DNA of 64,000 nucleotides from Variovorax sp. CF079 (GCF_900101545.1 NZ_FMZU01000010.1:124001-188000), one strand, 5' to 3'; numbered from the stretch's first letter, positions 21,000 to 33,190 are shown. Translations and numbers: made by a program. The notes: generated from the letters alone by a model not told the origin.

Positions 21000-21798
21000 G
21001 CGTGGCGCTGCGCGCGATCCGGTCCAGAACCCAGCCCGCCGCACATTGCCCGAAAGTGGCCGTCACGCTCACCACCGAACCGTAGCCGTGGCAGTTGAGG
21101 GAGCCATCTCCCTCCTCGATCGCACAGGAAGCGTCGGGCGGCGCCACGCTTTCGCGGCTGAAGACGCAACTCACACCGATCTTGCGGCCCTCGCGCGGCG
21201 CGCCGTGCTCCTTGCGCAGGCGCTGGCGCAGTTGCGCAAGCAGCGGATCGTGGGTGACCAGCGCGAGGTCGTCGATGTCGACCTTGTGGGCCAGGCGCTT
21301 GCCGCCGGCCGCACCCACGGTGATGAAGCCGGTGCCGGTCTCGCGGGCCCAGGCCGCCATGGCCAGCTTGGCACGCACCTGGTCGCAGGCATCGACGACG
21401 GCGGCCACGGGTCCGTTCGCCGCCTGCGCGCTCGCCAGCAGCTCCTGCCAGTTGCCGGGTTCGACGAACTCGTCGATCGCCAGCACCTCGCAGGCGGGAT
21501 GAATGTGCGCGATGCGCTCGCGCATGGCTTCGACCTTGGCCTGGCCCACGGTGGTGTCGAGCGCATGGATCTGCCGGTTGATGTTCGATTCGGCGATGTG
21601 GTCGAGGTCGATCAGCGTGAGCCGTCCGACGCCGCTGCGCGCCAGTGCCTCGACCGCCCAGGAGCCGACGCCGCCGATGCCGGCGACCAGCACATGGGCA
21701 TCGCGAATGCGGCCCGCACCCGGCACGCCATAGAGCCGCTCGAGCCCGCCGAAGCGGCGGGCCAGATCGGCGTCGTCCAGGGTGACGACGGGAGACAT
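20995..21798 (-). CDS. tcdA: tRNA threonylcarbamoyladenosine dehydratase
   Basis: This 267-residue ThiF/E1-like enzyme cyclises t6A37 of tRNA to ct6A using ATP. The nucleotide-binding GIGGVGSWAVEALARSG begins near residue 40, followed by IDLDHIAESNINRQ and the catalytic-region GVSCVFSRE. A TTG start at 21807 is possible in frame, but the ATG at 21798 is the normal N-terminus. It lies just upstream of a tRNA gene, which may be coincidence. Confidence 0.93.
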   Translation of the reverse strand: MSPVVTLDDADLARRFGGLERLYGVPGAGRIRDAHVLVAGIGGVGSWAVEALARSGVGRLTLIDLDHIAESNINRQIHALDTTVGQAKVEAMRERIAHIHPACEVLAIDEFVEPGNWQELLASAQAANGPVAAVVDACDQVRAKLAMAAWARETGTGFITVGAAGGKRLAHKVDIDDLALVTHDPLLAQLRQRLRKEHGAPREGRKIGVSCVFSRESVAPPDASCAIEEGDGSLNCHGYGSVVSVTATFGQCAAGWVLDRIARSATL

Positions 21799-21821
21799 TG
21801 CGTTCAAGCCGCTACCCCGGT

Positions 21822-22577
21822 TTACCGGAGCCGCGAGAGGCGCTCACGCCCGGCCTGCGCGGCTTCGGACTGCGGATAAGCCTTGGTCAGGTCTTCGAGC
21901 GTGCGGCGTGCCGCGCGCGTGTCCTTCAGCTCGATCTGGCAGTTCGCGATCGACAGCACCGCCTCGGGCGCCTTCGCGTGATCGGGCGCCAGCGAGAGCA
22001 TCGACCTGAAATTGGCGATGGCCTCGTTGTAGTTGCGCGTGGCGTACTGCGCGTTGCCGAGCCAGAACAGCGCCGAGGCGTTGTAGCCGCTCTGCGGGTA
22101 GCGCTTCACGAATTCGGCAAAGGCCGTCTGCGCTTGCGCGAACTGGCCGCCGCGGAAGATGCCCAGCGCCGCATCGAAGTCGGCCTTCTCTTTCGGGTCG
22201 GCCGTGAACTCGCGGCCGTCGACCGCGACCTTCGACGGCTCGTTCTTCTTGAGCCGGTCGTCGATCTCGGCCTGGCGCTGCTGCAGCTCCGTGATCGTGC
22301 GCGTGAGCTGCTCGTTCTGGCCCGTCATGCGCTGGAGATCGCCGCGCATCTGCTCGATCTGCGTCTGCAGGTCGAGCAGGCTGCGCCGCAACTGCGCGTT
22401 CTCGTCGTTCTGGCGCTGCTCGGCCTGCTGGCGCATGGCCTCGACGCGCTGGCGCAAGTCGAGGATCGCGCGGCGCGCCTCGTCGTCCTCGAAAAGCGCG
22501 GCCTGTGCACCCAGCGAGGCACACAACAAGGCGGCAGCGAGTGCCGCGCTACGCAAGGAAACTCGTCGCATCATCAA
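21822..22577 (-). CDS. cpoB: Tol-Pal system protein CpoB (YbgF)
   Basis: This 251-residue periplasmic protein coordinates peptidoglycan synthesis with outer-membrane constriction through the Tol system. A signal peptide (ends GAQA) is followed by a coiled-coil trimerisation region, about residues 30-110, rich in Gln, Arg and Glu. A C-terminal TPR domain starts at DFDAALGIFRGGQFAQA. The start codon overlaps the pal stop by four bases. Confidence 0.93.
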   Translation of the reverse strand: MMMRRVSLRSAALAAALLCASLGAQAALFEDDEARRAILDLRQRVEAMRQQAEQRQNDENAQLRRSLLDLQTQIEQMRGDLQRMTGQNEQLTRTITELQQRQAEIDDRLKKNEPSKVAVDGREFTADPKEKADFDAALGIFRGGQFAQAQTAFAEFVKRYPQSGYNASALFWLGNAQYATRNYNEAIANFRSMLSLAPDHAKAPEAVLSIANCQIELKDTRAARRTLEDLTKAYPQSEAAQAGRERLSRLR

Positions 22578-23089
22578 CGGTAGGTGATCTCGGCGCGGCG
22601 GTTCTGCGCCCAGGCGTCTTCAGTGCTGCCCGGCGCCGCCGGCTTTTCCTTGCCGAAGCTCACGGCCTCGATCTGGCTGTCCGGCACGCCCAGGAGGCCG
22701 AGCGAACGGCGCACGGCTTCGGAGCGCTTCTGGCCCAGCGCCAGGTTGTATTCGCGGCCGCCGCGCTCGTCGGTGTGGCCTTCAATCGAGATGCGACGCT
22801 GCGGGTTGGCCTTCAGGAAGCGGGCATGGCCATCGATCAGCGACTGGAACTCGGGCTTGATCGTGTAGCTGTCGAAGTCGAAATAAACGATCCGTGCCAC
22901 GCCGACCGGGCCCTGTGCGGTCTGCGCGCGCGGGTCGATGCTGACCGGCGCGACGCCGCTGGCCGTTCCGCCGGCCCCCCCGGCGGTGCCTGAGCGGTCC
23001 ACCACCGGCGTGTCGCTCACCTTGGTCCCGGACGAGCAACCGGCGATCAGCGCCACGATGGCCAGCGAATAAATCGTACGTTTCAACAT
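22574..23089 (-). CDS. pal: peptidoglycan-associated lipoprotein Pal
   Basis: This 171-residue outer-membrane lipoprotein has lipobox LIAGC with the lipidated cysteine at residue 18. A flexible Gly/Thr-rich linker follows, then an OmpA-like peptidoglycan-binding domain with YFDFDSYTIKPEF and EGHTDERGGREYNLALGQKR. It binds TolB and anchors the outer membrane to the cell wall. Confidence 0.96.
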   Translation of the reverse strand: MLKRTIYSLAIVALIAGCSSGTKVSDTPVVDRSGTAGGAGGTASGVAPVSIDPRAQTAQGPVGVARIVYFDFDSYTIKPEFQSLIDGHARFLKANPQRRISIEGHTDERGGREYNLALGQKRSEAVRRSLGLLGVPDSQIEAVSFGKEKPAAPGSTEDAWAQNRRAEITYR

Positions 23090-23108
23090 TTCGAACTCCT
23101 CAAGTTAA

Positions 23109-24425
23109 TCATTGCTTTTGAAACGGACCCCAGTCCGGTTCCCGGATGTCTCCCGCCTGTCCTGCCAGTCGAGCCTTTATTTTTCCGTCGAGTGTTGTTG
23201 TCATCAGCGCTTCGCGGCCTTGCAGCCGGGTGGCATAGACGATCAGCTTGCTGTTCGGGGCGAAACTGGGATTCTCGTCGGCCGTGGTGTCGGTGAGCGC
23301 CGTCACGTTGCCCGTCGCCAGTTCCATCACATGGAGTTTGAAGGCACCGCCCACCCGCGAGATGTAGGCCAACCACCGGCCATCGCCGCTGACCGACGGA
23401 GAAATGTTGTAGGTGCCGCTGAAGGTCACGCGTGTCGGGTTGCCGCCGTTGGCGCCCATCTTGTAGATCTGGGGTGCGCCGCCGCGATCGCTCACGAAGT
23501 AGATGGTGCCGCCGTCGGCGGAGTACACCGGCTCGGTGTCGATGCTGTTGCTCTGCGTGAGCCGGCGCGGTTCGCCGCCGTTCGACGAGATGGTGTAGAG
23601 CTGCGAACCGCCGTCGCGGCTCAGCGTGACGGCCAGCGTGCTGCCGTCGGGCGACCAGGCCGGCGCACTGTTGGAGCCCTTGAAGTTGGCCACCAGCCGC
23701 CGCTGGCCGTTGGCGACGCTGTGCACGTACACCACCGGCTTGCGCGATTCGAAGGACACGTAGGCGAGCTGCGCGCCGTTGGACGACCAGACCGGCGAGA
23801 TGATCGGCTCGGGGCTGGCGAGCGCGGCCTGCGCGTTCTCGCCGTCGGCATCGGCGACCCACAGGTTGTAGCGGGTGCCGCCCTTGGTCACGTAGGCGAT
23901 GCGGGTCGAGAAGATGCCTTTCTCGCCTGTAAGCTTTTCGTAGACATAGTCCGCGATGCGGTGCGAGGCCAGGCGCAGATCGCCTTGCGGCACGGTGTAG
24001 CTCTGGCCGCCGAGGTCTTGTCCGCGCACCACGTCCCAGAGGCGGAAGCGCACGTCGTAACGGCCGTCTGCGAGCCGCGTCACGCTGCCCACGACCAGCG
24101 AATCGGCCGTGCGTTGCCGCCACAGGCTCAGGTCGGGACGCGAGGTCTCGTCGAGCGACTGGCCCGAGGCGTCGACGCCGCGGAACTGACCGCTGCGTTC
24201 GAGGTCGGCCTGGACGATGGCCGCGGGCTTCTGCGGCGATGCGTCTTCACCCTTGAAAGGCGCAAGCGCGATCGGCAGCTGCGTCAAACCGACGCCCGAC
24301 ACCTCGACCCTGAACTGGGCGAGCACGGGAAGTACGGGGGAGGCAGCCAATGCCGCGATCAGTGTGCGGCGGACGGAGAACGATGAAGAAGGGGTTGGGG
24401 AGAATTCTTGCAACGGCTTTTTCAT
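23109..24425 (-). CDS. tolB: Tol-Pal system translocation protein TolB
   Basis: This 438-residue periplasmic protein has a signal peptide ending near PVLPVLA, an N-terminal domain, and a C-terminal beta-propeller with repeated blades (SPVWSSNGAQLAYVSFES, APAWSPDGSTLAVTLSRDG, NPSFAPNSKLIVYAT). It is the first gene of tolB-pal-cpoB. The upstream neighbour is the divergent msbA instead of tolQRA, so those genes are either elsewhere or not linked here. Confidence 0.95.
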   Translation of the reverse strand: MKKPLQEFSPTPSSSFSVRRTLIAALAASPVLPVLAQFRVEVSGVGLTQLPIALAPFKGEDASPQKPAAIVQADLERSGQFRGVDASGQSLDETSRPDLSLWRQRTADSLVVGSVTRLADGRYDVRFRLWDVVRGQDLGGQSYTVPQGDLRLASHRIADYVYEKLTGEKGIFSTRIAYVTKGGTRYNLWVADADGENAQAALASPEPIISPVWSSNGAQLAYVSFESRKPVVYVHSVANGQRRLVANFKGSNSAPAWSPDGSTLAVTLSRDGGSQLYTISSNGGEPRRLTQSNSIDTEPVYSADGGTIYFVSDRGGAPQIYKMGANGGNPTRVTFSGTYNISPSVSGDGRWLAYISRVGGAFKLHVMELATGNVTALTDTTADENPSFAPNSKLIVYATRLQGREALMTTTLDGKIKARLAGQAGDIREPDWGPFQKQ

Positions 24426-24580
24426 GCAGTTCGGAGAGGTTTCCGGGATTTAAGTTTCATGCCCGGACGAAACGAGGCCACATGGTACACAAGGCGATGC
24501 ACGCAAGGTCACAAAACGTGTATGTGCAGGCGTGGTCCTACAGCGGGGGCCGATCGTACGCAACCGTAGAATGCGCCGCC

Positions 24581-26365
24581 ATGCAGCCTTCCCCCGACGC
24601 CGAGTCCGCGCGCCCTCCTCTCACGCGCCGGCTTGCGCGACTCATGACCTGGTTCGGAGGCTCGCGCCGCTGGTGGGCGCTCGGGCTCGCCACGGCCCTC
24701 GTCGCCGCCTTGACCGAGCCCCTGATGCCCGCGCTGCTCAAGCCGCTGCTCGACCGCGGCTTCACGCGCGGACAACTTGCGCTCTGGATGGTACCGGCGG
24801 CCATCATCCTGCTCTTCGCGGTGCGCGGCCTCGCGCAGTTCGTCTCGCAGTACGCGCTGGCACGCATCGCCAACGAAGGCATGCAGCGGCTGCGACGCGT
24901 GATGTTCGAAAGGTTGCTTGCGGCCGAGCTCGCCCTCTTCTCGCGCCAGTCGGCGAGCGCGCTGTCGAACACCGTGGTCTACGAGGTCCAGACCGGCGCC
25001 ATGCTGCTGGTGCAGGCGCTCCTGGGCCTGTCGCGCGACGGCTTCACGCTCATTGCGCTCCTGGCCTACCTGATCTACCTGAACTGGAAGCTGACCTTGA
25101 TCGTCGGCGTGCTGGCGCCCGGCGTGGCCTGGATCATGAAGGTGTTCTCGAAGCGCCTCTATCGCCTCACGCAACTCGGCCAGCAGGCCACCGACGAGCT
25201 GGCCTACGTGGTGGAGGAGAACGTGCTCGCGCACCGCATGGTGCGCTTGCACAACGCGGAGGCCAGCCAGACCGAGCGCTTCGACCGCCTCAGCCACAGC
25301 CTGAATCGCCTGGCCGTGAAGTCCACCATCGCCTCGGCCGCAATGACGCCGCTGACCCAGATCGTGGCTGCCGTCGCGCTGTCGGTGGTCGTGATGATCG
25401 CCCTCTGGCAAAGCGGCGAGCAGGGCCTGACGGTCGGCGGCTTCGTCGCCTACATCACGGCGATGCTGATGTTGATCGCGCCGATCCGCCGCCTCGCCGA
25501 CATCGCCGGCCCGATCACGCGCGGGCTCGCGGCGCTCGAGCGCGGCCTGGCCTTGATCGACAGCGTCGCATCCGAGTCACAGGGCCGCTTCGAGACGCCG
25601 CGGGCCGAAGGCCGCATCGAGCTGCGCGCGGTGCGGGTCAACTACCGCGGAGAGGACGAGGCCCGGGCGCTCGACGGCGTGAGCCTTTCGATCGCGCCCG
25701 GCGAGGTGGTGGCCTTTGTCGGCCCCTCGGGATCGGGCAAGACCACGCTGGTCAACCTGCTGCCGCGCTTCGTGCTGCCGAGTGCCGGCCAGGTGCTGCT
25801 GGACGGCCACGACGTTGCCGAGTGGAAGCTGAAAAGCCTGCGCGCGCAGTTCGCGATGGTCAGCCAGGACGTGATCATGCTCAACGACACGCTGGCGGCC
25901 AACGTGGCGCTCGGCGCCGCGGTCGACCGCGAACGCGTGCTCGCCTGCGTGGCGGCCGCGAACCTGGCCGTGCACGTCCAGAGCCTGCCGCAGGGCATCG
26001 ACACCGTGCTCGGCCACAACGCGACGCAGCTCTCGGGCGGACAGCGGCAGCGGCTCGCGATCGCACGCGCACTCTACAAGGACGCACCGGTGCTGCTGCT
26101 CGACGAGGCCACCTCGGCCCTCGACACCGAATCCGAGCGGCTGGTGCAGGAGGCGCTGCAGCGGCTGATGCAGAACCGCACCACCCTGATCGTCGCGCAC
26201 CGGCTCTCGACCATCCAGCATGCCGACCGCATCATCGTGATGGAGCATGGCCGCATCGCCGAGCAAGGCAGCCATGCGCAGCTGATGGCGCTGGAAGGAC
26301 TCTATGCGCGGCTGCAGACGCATGCAGTACGCAGCGCAACTGCCGGCCAAGACCCGACGCTCTAG
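24581..26365 (+). CDS. msbA: lipid A export ABC transporter MsbA
   Basis: This 594-residue half-transporter flips lipid A-core across the inner membrane as a homodimer. It has six membrane segments in residues 20-310, then an ATPase domain: Walker A GPSGSGKT at 381-388, [26 protein letters not shown] and the H-loop IVAHRLSTI. I chose ATG 24581 because it gives the normal MsbA length. The frame continues upstream to 24350 without family features. Confidence 0.92.
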   Translation: MQPSPDAESARPPLTRRLARLMTWFGGSRRWWALGLATALVAALTEPLMPALLKPLLDRGFTRGQLALWMVPAAIILLFAVRGLAQFVSQYALARIANEGMQRLRRVMFERLLAAELALFSRQSASALSNTVVYEVQTGAMLLVQALLGLSRDGFTLIALLAYLIYLNWKLTLIVGVLAPGVAWIMKVFSKRLYRLTQLGQQATDELAYVVEENVLAHRMVRLHNAEASQTERFDRLSHSLNRLAVKSTIASAAMTPLTQIVAAVALSVVVMIALWQSGEQGLTVGGFVAYITAMLMLIAPIRRLADIAGPITRGLAALERGLALIDSVASESQGRFETPRAEGRIELRAVRVNYRGEDEARALDGVSLSIAPGEVVAFVGPSGSGKTTLVNLLPRFVLPSAGQVLLDGHDVAEWKLKSLRAQFAMVSQDVIMLNDTLAANVALGAAVDRERVLACVAAANLAVHVQSLPQGIDTVLGHNATQLSGGQRQRLAIARALYKDAPVLLLDEATSALDTESERLVQEALQRLMQNRTTLIVAHRLSTIQHADRIIVMEHGRIAEQGSHAQLMALEGLYARLQTHAVRSATAGQDPTL

Positions 26366-26374
26366 CGCGGCCGG

Positions 26375-26381
<7 letters not shown>
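26359..26381. terminator. shared hairpin at convergent msbA/rng ends
   Basis: A perfect 7-base inverted repeat, GCTCTAG (26359-26365) and CTAGAGC (26375-26381), encloses a 9-base GC-rich loop. Each arm contains the stop codon of one gene (TAG for msbA, TAG for rng on the other strand). No T-run follows on either side, so it is a weak or bidirectional end signal. Confidence 0.5.
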
Positions 26382-27901
<1,520 letters not shown>

Positions 27902-27905
27902 GTTT

Positions 27906-28511
27906 TTAGAGCCTAAAGCCGGCCCGGCGCAGCAGCTGTGCCGTCTCGAACATCGGGAGGCCCATGATGCCCGAATGCGAGCCGCTGATGTGTTCGACGA
28001 AAGCCGCGGCCCGCCCCTGGATCGCATAGGCGCCGGCCTTGCCCATCGGTTCACCGGTGGCGACGTAGTCGGCGATCCGCGACTTGGCGACGGCGGCAAA
28101 GCGCACGCGCGACACGCTGAGCGCCGCATGCCGGCGCCTGCCGTGCTGCAGCGCGATCGCCGTCAGCACGCGGTGGGTGCGCCCGGACAGCAGCGCGAGC
28201 ATGCGCTCGGCATCCCGCGCGCCCTCCGGCTTGGCCAGGATGGCGCGGCCCAGGGCCACGGTGGTGTCGGCGCAAAGCACGGGCGCCGGCGGCAGGTCCA
28301 GCCGCTTGTGCCGCGCCACGGCCGCATCGAGCTTGAGCGCGGTGACCCGCTGCACATAGGCCGTCGGCGATTCGCCCGGCAGCTCGTGCTCCAGCGCCTC
28401 GGTGTCTTCATCCGGCCCGGCCAGCAGCAGTTCGTGGTGTACGCCGAGCAGTCCCAGCAGTTGCGCGCGCCGCGGACTTTGCGACGCAAGATAGATGAAA
28501 GACGGGTTCAT
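27906..28511 (-). CDS. maf: Maf-family nucleoside triphosphate pyrophosphatase (YhdE type)
   Basis: This 201-residue enzyme hydrolyses non-canonical or excess nucleotides (dTTP/UTP in the YhdE subgroup). The phosphate-binding [11 protein letters not shown] is at residues 9-19, ADTTVAL in the middle, and the subgroup signature [26 protein letters not shown] (cited in part) near the end. It sits four bases upstream of rng, an association frequent in proteobacteria. Confidence 0.92.
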   Translation of the reverse strand: MNPSFIYLASQSPRRAQLLGLLGVHHELLLAGPDEDTEALEHELPGESPTAYVQRVTALKLDAAVARHKRLDLPPAPVLCADTTVALGRAILAKPEGARDAERMLALLSGRTHRVLTAIALQHGRRRHAALSVSRVRFAAVAKSRIADYVATGEPMGKAGAYAIQGRAAAFVEHISGSHSGIMGLPMFETAQLLRRAGFRL

Positions 28512-28975
28512 TCGCGGTGATAAGGATGTCCTGCATTGACCGACCAGGCACGGTAGAGCTGCTCGACCAGCAGCACGCGCGCCATCGCATGCGGCAAGGT
28601 CAGATCCGACAGGCGGATGCGTTCGTGCGCGGCGGCCTTGAAGGCGGGATCCAGCCCGTCGGGGCCGCCGATCACCAGCGCGACGTCATCACCCTCGCCT
28701 TGCCAGGCCTGCAACCGGGCAGCGAGCGCCTTGGTGGTGAGCGCGGTGCCGCGCTCGTCCAGCACCACGATGCGCATGCCCTTGGCGATCGCGGCCTCGA
28801 TGCGCTCGCGCTCGGCCGCATAGAGCGTTTCAAGCGTCTTGGAGCCGCGCGGCTCGGTCTTGACCGCACGCAGTTCGAGCTTGAGTTCGGGCGGAAAACG
28901 CTTGGCGTAGTCGTCCCAGGCGGTCTGTGCCCAGTCGGGCATGCGCTGCCCGACTGCGACCACCAGCAGCTTCAT
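28508..28975 (-). CDS. rlmH: 23S rRNA pseudouridine1915 N3-methyltransferase
   Basis: This 155-residue SPOUT-class methyltransferase modifies pseudouridine 1915 of 23S rRNA. The knotted SAM site is [10 protein letters not shown], followed by the characteristic C-terminus [22 protein letters not shown] and NAGHPYHRE. Both ends overlap neighbours by four bases (rsfS upstream, maf downstream), so the three genes are coupled. Confidence 0.96.
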   Translation of the reverse strand: MKLLVVAVGQRMPDWAQTAWDDYAKRFPPELKLELRAVKTEPRGSKTLETLYAAERERIEAAIAKGMRIVVLDERGTALTTKALAARLQAWQGEGDDVALVIGGPDGLDPAFKAAAHERIRLSDLTLPHAMARVLLVEQLYRAWSVNAGHPYHRE

Positions 28976-29619
28976 GACCGGGACGAAGCGGTCTTGCGCG
29001 GCGCCTTCTTCGCCACCGGTGCGGCCTTCTTCGAGGCTGCGGCCTTTTTCGCGGGCGCCTTGTTCACGACCATGGTCTTGACCGGCGTCTTCCGGGCGGC
29101 CGTCTTCTTGGCCGCGGGCTTCTTCGGCTTGGCGGCCTGTTCGGCCGCGCGGATCGCGGTCTTGGCTGCGCTGGAACGGCGCAGCGAGGTGCTGTTCTTG
29201 GCCGCGGGCGCCTTTTCCTCGCTCGCTCTGGCGGGGGCTGCGGGCTTCGAAGCGCCCAGCTTGGTGCGCACCGGCTTGTCGCCCCAGATCTCTTCGAGGT
29301 GGTAGTACTGCCGGATCGCCGGCTGCATGATGTGCGCGACCGCCGCGCCGCAATCCACGATGATCCATTCGCCGTTGTCCTCGCCCTCCACGCGCGGCTT
29401 GCCGAAGCCGGCGTCCTTCACCGCATCGCGCACGCTGGCGGCGAGCGCCTTGGTCTGGCGGTTGGAGGTGCCCGAGGCGACGATCACGCGCTCGAAAAGC
29501 GGAGAGAGATGCTCGGTGTCGAATACCTGGATGTCCTGCGCCTTGACGTCCTCGAGGCCGTCGATGATGGCTCTCTGGAGTTTTTGGGTGTCTTTCTTGG
29601 CGGCGGCTTCAGTGTTCAT
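28972..29619 (-). CDS. rsfS: ribosomal silencing factor RsfS with long Lys/Ala-rich tail
   Basis: This is a 215-residue protein. The first 120 or so residues form the RsfS domain ([32 protein letters not shown], then [18 protein letters not shown] and [10 protein letters not shown], cited in part), which binds ribosomal protein uL14 and blocks subunit joining. The remaining 95 residues are a low-complexity Lys/Ala/Pro tail (repeats such as [11 protein letters not shown]) like histone H1 or AlgP C-termini. RsfS is normally about 105-130 residues, so the tail is an extension. It probably binds nucleic acid, which is inference. Confidence 0.92.
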   Translation of the reverse strand: MNTEAAAKKDTQKLQRAIIDGLEDVKAQDIQVFDTEHLSPLFERVIVASGTSNRQTKALAASVRDAVKDAGFGKPRVEGEDNGEWIIVDCGAAVAHIMQPAIRQYYHLEEIWGDKPVRTKLGASKPAAPARASEEKAPAAKNSTSLRRSSAAKTAIRAAEQAAKPKKPAAKKTAARKTPVKTMVVNKAPAKKAAASKKAAPVAKKAPRKTASSRS

Positions 29620-30239
29620 CAGGCGGATCGATAGAGATGGTGTTGGTCAATATAGCGTGCAACCGCCGGCGGAACCAGACGAGAAAAGTCGACGCGCGTC
29701 GCAGCGCGGGTCCGGATGTCGGTCGCGCTGATGTCCATCGGCGCGAGTTCGAGGGTTTCGACGCGCGCACCGGACGGGAGGGGAGGCAGGATTCTAGGGC
29801 CAACAGGATCGGCAGAGCCCGTGGCGCCTGCGCGATACGCTACGGAAACGATAGCAAGAGCCAGAATCTCCTGCCAACCGTGCCATCGCGGCAACGAAGC
29901 GGCTTGGTCGGCACCCATGATCAGCACCAGCTGGGCGGCGGGCTGCTCCTGCTGCAGTTCGCGCAGGGTGTCGAGGGTGTAGGTGGGCCCCGCGCGCAGC
30001 GTTTCGCGCGCATCGACCACCGTGCGCTCGAATCCGCCAAAGGCCAGCCGCGCCATCGCGAGCCGATGCTCGGCCGCGCTCAGCGCCCGCTGCTTGTGCC
30101 AGGCGTCGCCGGTCGGGAAGATGCGCAGCTCGGCCAGGTTCAGCTGCGCCAGCGCGGCCTCGACCAATGCGACATGCGCGTTGTGCGGCGGATCGAAGGC
30201 GCCGCCGAAGACACCGACGCGGGGCGCGGTCAGAGCCAT
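29619..30239 (-). CDS. nadD: nicotinate-nucleotide adenylyltransferase
   Basis: This 206-residue enzyme makes deamido-NAD from nicotinate mononucleotide and ATP. The nucleotidyltransferase motif [17 protein letters not shown] is at the N-terminus and the second motif, ISATDIRTR, near the C-terminus. The start at 30239 overlaps the hemF end by ten bases. The frame extends upstream but without family features. Confidence 0.94.
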   Translation of the reverse strand: MALTAPRVGVFGGAFDPPHNAHVALVEAALAQLNLAELRIFPTGDAWHKQRALSAAEHRLAMARLAFGGFERTVVDARETLRAGPTYTLDTLRELQQEQPAAQLVLIMGADQAASLPRWHGWQEILALAIVSVAYRAGATGSADPVGPRILPPLPSGARVETLELAPMDISATDIRTRAATRVDFSRLVPPAVARYIDQHHLYRSA

Positions 30240-31144
30240 TCGCGTCGCACGATGAAGTCGCTGTAGAGCGCGGCCTCGGGCGTGCCGGGCTCCGGCTGCC
30301 GGCGATAGGCCCAGCTCGCCAGCGGCGGCATCGACAGCAGGATCGACTCGGTGCGCCCGCCCGACTGCAGGCCGAAGTGCGTGCCCCGGTCCCAGACCAG
30401 GTTGAACTCGACGTAGCGGCCGCGGCGATAGAGCTGGAACGCGCGTTCGCGCTCGCCGTGAGCCATGTCGCGGCGCCGCTCGACGATCGGCAGGTAGGCC
30501 GGAAGAAAGGCATCGCCGACCGCGCGCAGCATCGCAAAACTCTGCTCGAAACCGAGCTCGGCGAAATCGTCGAAGAAGATGCCGCCGATGCCGCGCTGCT
30601 CGTTGCGGTGCTTCAAGAAGAAATACTCGTCGCACCAGGTCTTGAAGCGCGGGTACTTATCCTCGCCGAAGGGCGCCAGCGCGTCGCGGCAAGTGCTGTG
30701 GAAATGCACCGCATCGTCTTCGAAACCGTAGTACGGCGTGAGGTCCATGCCGCCGCCGAACCAGCACACCGGCTCGCCGTCGGCCGGCAGCGCGGCCAGC
30801 ATGCGCACGTTCATGTGCACGGTCGGCACATAGGGGTTGCGCGGATGGAACACCAGCGACACGCCCATCGCCTCGAAAGGCGCGCCGGCGAGCTCCGGCC
30901 GGTGCTGCGTAGCCGAGGGCGGCAGCTTGGGGCCGCGTACCTGCGAGAAGCCGCAGCCGGCGCGCTCGAACAGCAGGCCGTCTTCGAGGATGCAGGTCAG
31001 GCCGCTGCCCTGCAGCGGCTCGCCCGGTTCCTTCTTCCACTCGTCGCGAACGCAGGTACCGCCATCGGCCGCTTCGAGCGCGGCCACGATGCGTTGCTGC
31101 AAACCCCGCAGGTAGTCGCCGACCGCTTGTGGATCCTCGCGCAT
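30230..31144 (-). CDS. hemF: oxygen-dependent coproporphyrinogen III oxidase
   Basis: This 304-residue enzyme decarboxylates coproporphyrinogen III to protoporphyrinogen IX in haem synthesis. Family signatures are intact: [38 protein letters not shown] (part), [23 protein letters not shown] (part) and [19 protein letters not shown] (part). It overlaps the purD stop by one base (TGATG). Confidence 0.96.
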   Translation of the reverse strand: MREDPQAVGDYLRGLQQRIVAALEAADGGTCVRDEWKKEPGEPLQGSGLTCILEDGLLFERAGCGFSQVRGPKLPPSATQHRPELAGAPFEAMGVSLVFHPRNPYVPTVHMNVRMLAALPADGEPVCWFGGGMDLTPYYGFEDDAVHFHSTCRDALAPFGEDKYPRFKTWCDEYFFLKHRNEQRGIGGIFFDDFAELGFEQSFAMLRAVGDAFLPAYLPIVERRRDMAHGERERAFQLYRRGRYVEFNLVWDRGTHFGLQSGGRTESILLSMPPLASWAYRRQPEPGTPEAALYSDFIVRREWL

Positions 31145-32439
31145 CAGCCTTGCGAACCGCGCGCGTGGACGGCGCGGTGCCCGATGTCCTTGCGGTATTG
31201 CGCGCCGTCGAAATGGATGCGCGCCGCGACCGCATAGGCGCGTTGCTGCGCCTGCTTGACGCTGTCGGCCAGCACGGTCACACAGAGCACGCGCCCGCCG
31301 CTGGACTTGAGTTCGTCGTTCTCGAGCGTGGTGCCGGCATGGAACACCACTGCATCCGGCGCTTCGGGCGGAATGCCCGTGATGCGGTCGCCCTTGCGCG
31401 GCGAAAGCGGATAGCCGTGGGCCGCCATCACCACGCCGAGCGCGACACGGCGGTCCCAGTCGAGCTCGATCTGGTCAAGCGTGCCGTCGGTGGCGTGCCA
31501 GAACACCTCGAACAGGTCGGACTTGAGCCGCATCATGATCGGCTGGGTCTCGGGGTCGCCCATGCGGCAGTTGAATTCGAGCGTCTTCGGATGGCCCGCG
31601 GCATCGATCATGAGACCCGCGTAGAGGAAACCGGTGAAGGGGATGGCGTCTTTTTCCATGCCGCGGATGGTCGGCAGGATGATCTCGCGCATGGCGCGCG
31701 CATGCACCTCGGCCGTGACCACCGGCGCCGGCGAATAGGCGCCCATGCCGCCGGTGTTGGGGCCCTGGTCGTCGTCCTGCAGGCGCTTGTGGTCCTGGCT
31801 GGTGGCCAGCGCGGTCACGTTGCGGCCGTCGCACAGCACGATGAAGCTGGCCTCCTCGCCTTGCAGGAACTCCTCGATGACGACGCGCGCACCACCCTCG
31901 TTGTGCGAAATGCCGAGCTTGTTGTCGACCAGCATGAAGTCGATGGCCTCGTGCGCTTCCTCGAGCGTCATCGCCACCACCACGCCCTTGCCGGCGGCCA
32001 GGCCGTCGGCCTTGACCACGATCGGCGCGCCCTTGGCATCCACGTAGGCGTGGGCCTCAGCGGCATCGGTGAAGGCCTCGTACTCGGCCGTCGGGATCTT
32101 GTGGCGCTTCATGAAGGCCTTGGAAAAAGCCTTGGAGCTCTCCAGCTGCGCCGCCGCCTTGGTGGGCCCGAAGATGCGCAGGCCGTGCGCGCGGAATTCG
32201 TCGACCACGCCGGCCGCCAGCGGCGCTTCGGGGCCGACCACGGTCAATGCGATTTTTTTCTTCAGCGCCCAGGCCCGCAATGCGGCGGGCTCAGAAATAT
32301 CGATGCACTCGTAGCGCGAATCCGCGCGCGTACCGCCGTTGCCCGGCGCCACATAGACCCGGCTGACCCGAGCGGCCTGCGCCAGCCGCCACGCCAGCGC
32401 GTGCTCGCGGCCCCCTCCCCCAATCACCAGTACCTTCAT
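31144..32439 (-). CDS. purD: phosphoribosylamine-glycine ligase
   Basis: This 431-residue ATP-grasp enzyme makes GAR in purine biosynthesis. The N-terminal [17 protein letters not shown] decides the start at 32439. ATP-grasp elements ([45 protein letters not shown]) are all present. It lies 25 bases after yebC in the same operon. Confidence 0.96.
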   Translation of the reverse strand: MKVLVIGGGGREHALAWRLAQAARVSRVYVAPGNGGTRADSRYECIDISEPAALRAWALKKKIALTVVGPEAPLAAGVVDEFRAHGLRIFGPTKAAAQLESSKAFSKAFMKRHKIPTAEYEAFTDAAEAHAYVDAKGAPIVVKADGLAAGKGVVVAMTLEEAHEAIDFMLVDNKLGISHNEGGARVVIEEFLQGEEASFIVLCDGRNVTALATSQDHKRLQDDDQGPNTGGMGAYSPAPVVTAEVHARAMREIILPTIRGMEKDAIPFTGFLYAGLMIDAAGHPKTLEFNCRMGDPETQPIMMRLKSDLFEVFWHATDGTLDQIELDWDRRVALGVVMAAHGYPLSPRKGDRITGIPPEAPDAVVFHAGTTLENDELKSSGGRVLCVTVLADSVKQAQQRAYAVAARIHFDGAQYRKDIGHRAVHARGSQG

Positions 32440-32464
32440 TCGCAGGCTTTCATTGGCGCTTTCC

Positions 32465-33190
32465 TCATTCGGAGAGCGCTGCGTTGTGATAGACATCCTG
32501 CACGTCGTCCAGGTCCTCGAGCACGTCGAGCAGCTTCTGCATCTTCGCGGCGTCCTCGCCCGTGAGCTCGATGGTGTTCTCGGCCCGCATCGTGACTTCG
32601 GCCACCTCCGGCTTGAGGCCTGCCGCCTCGAGCGCGTTCTTGACCGTCTCGAAGTCGCCGACTGCGGTCAGCACCTCGATGGCGCCGTCGTCGTCGGTCA
32701 CCACGTCCTCCGCGCCCGCTTCGAGCGCCACTTCCATCACCTTGTCCTCGCTGGTGCCGGGCGCAAAGACGAACTGGCCGCAGTGCTTGAACTGGAAGGC
32801 GACCGAGCCTTCGGTGCCCATGTTGCCGCCGTGCTTGGAGAAGGCATGGCGCACCTCGGCGACGGTGCGCACGCGGTTGTCGGTCATGGTGTCGACGATG
32901 ATCGCGGCGCCGCCGATGCCGTAGCCCTCGTAGCGGATTTCCTCGTAGTTGACGCCTTCGAGGTTGCCGGTGGCCTTGTCGATGTTGCGCTTGACGGTGT
33001 CGGCCGGCAGGTTGACCGCCTTGGCCTTCTCGACCGCCAGCCTGAGCCGCGGATTGCCGCTCAGATCGCCGCCGCCGGCGCGTGCCGCGACCATGATTTC
33101 ACGGATCGCACGGGTCCAGAGCTTGCCGCGCTTCTCGTCCTGCCGGCCCTTCCTGTGCTGAATGTTCGCCCATTTGCTGTGTCCGGCCAT
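32465..33190 (-). CDS. YebC/PmpR-family protein
   Basis: This 241-residue member of the YebC family begins with the invariant [18 protein letters not shown]. It has the three-domain layout (helical domain, then alpha/beta domains with [15 protein letters not shown]). Members are described as DNA-binding regulators or as ribosome-acting factors that relieve stalling at prolines. It is the first gene of the eight-gene housekeeping operon that ends with rng. Confidence 0.95.
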   Translation of the reverse strand: MAGHSKWANIQHRKGRQDEKRGKLWTRAIREIMVAARAGGGDLSGNPRLRLAVEKAKAVNLPADTVKRNIDKATGNLEGVNYEEIRYEGYGIGGAAIIVDTMTDNRVRTVAEVRHAFSKHGGNMGTEGSVAFQFKHCGQFVFAPGTSEDKVMEVALEAGAEDVVTDDDGAIEVLTAVGDFETVKNALEAAGLKPEVAEVTMRAENTIELTGEDAAKMQKLLDVLEDLDDVQDVYHNAALSE

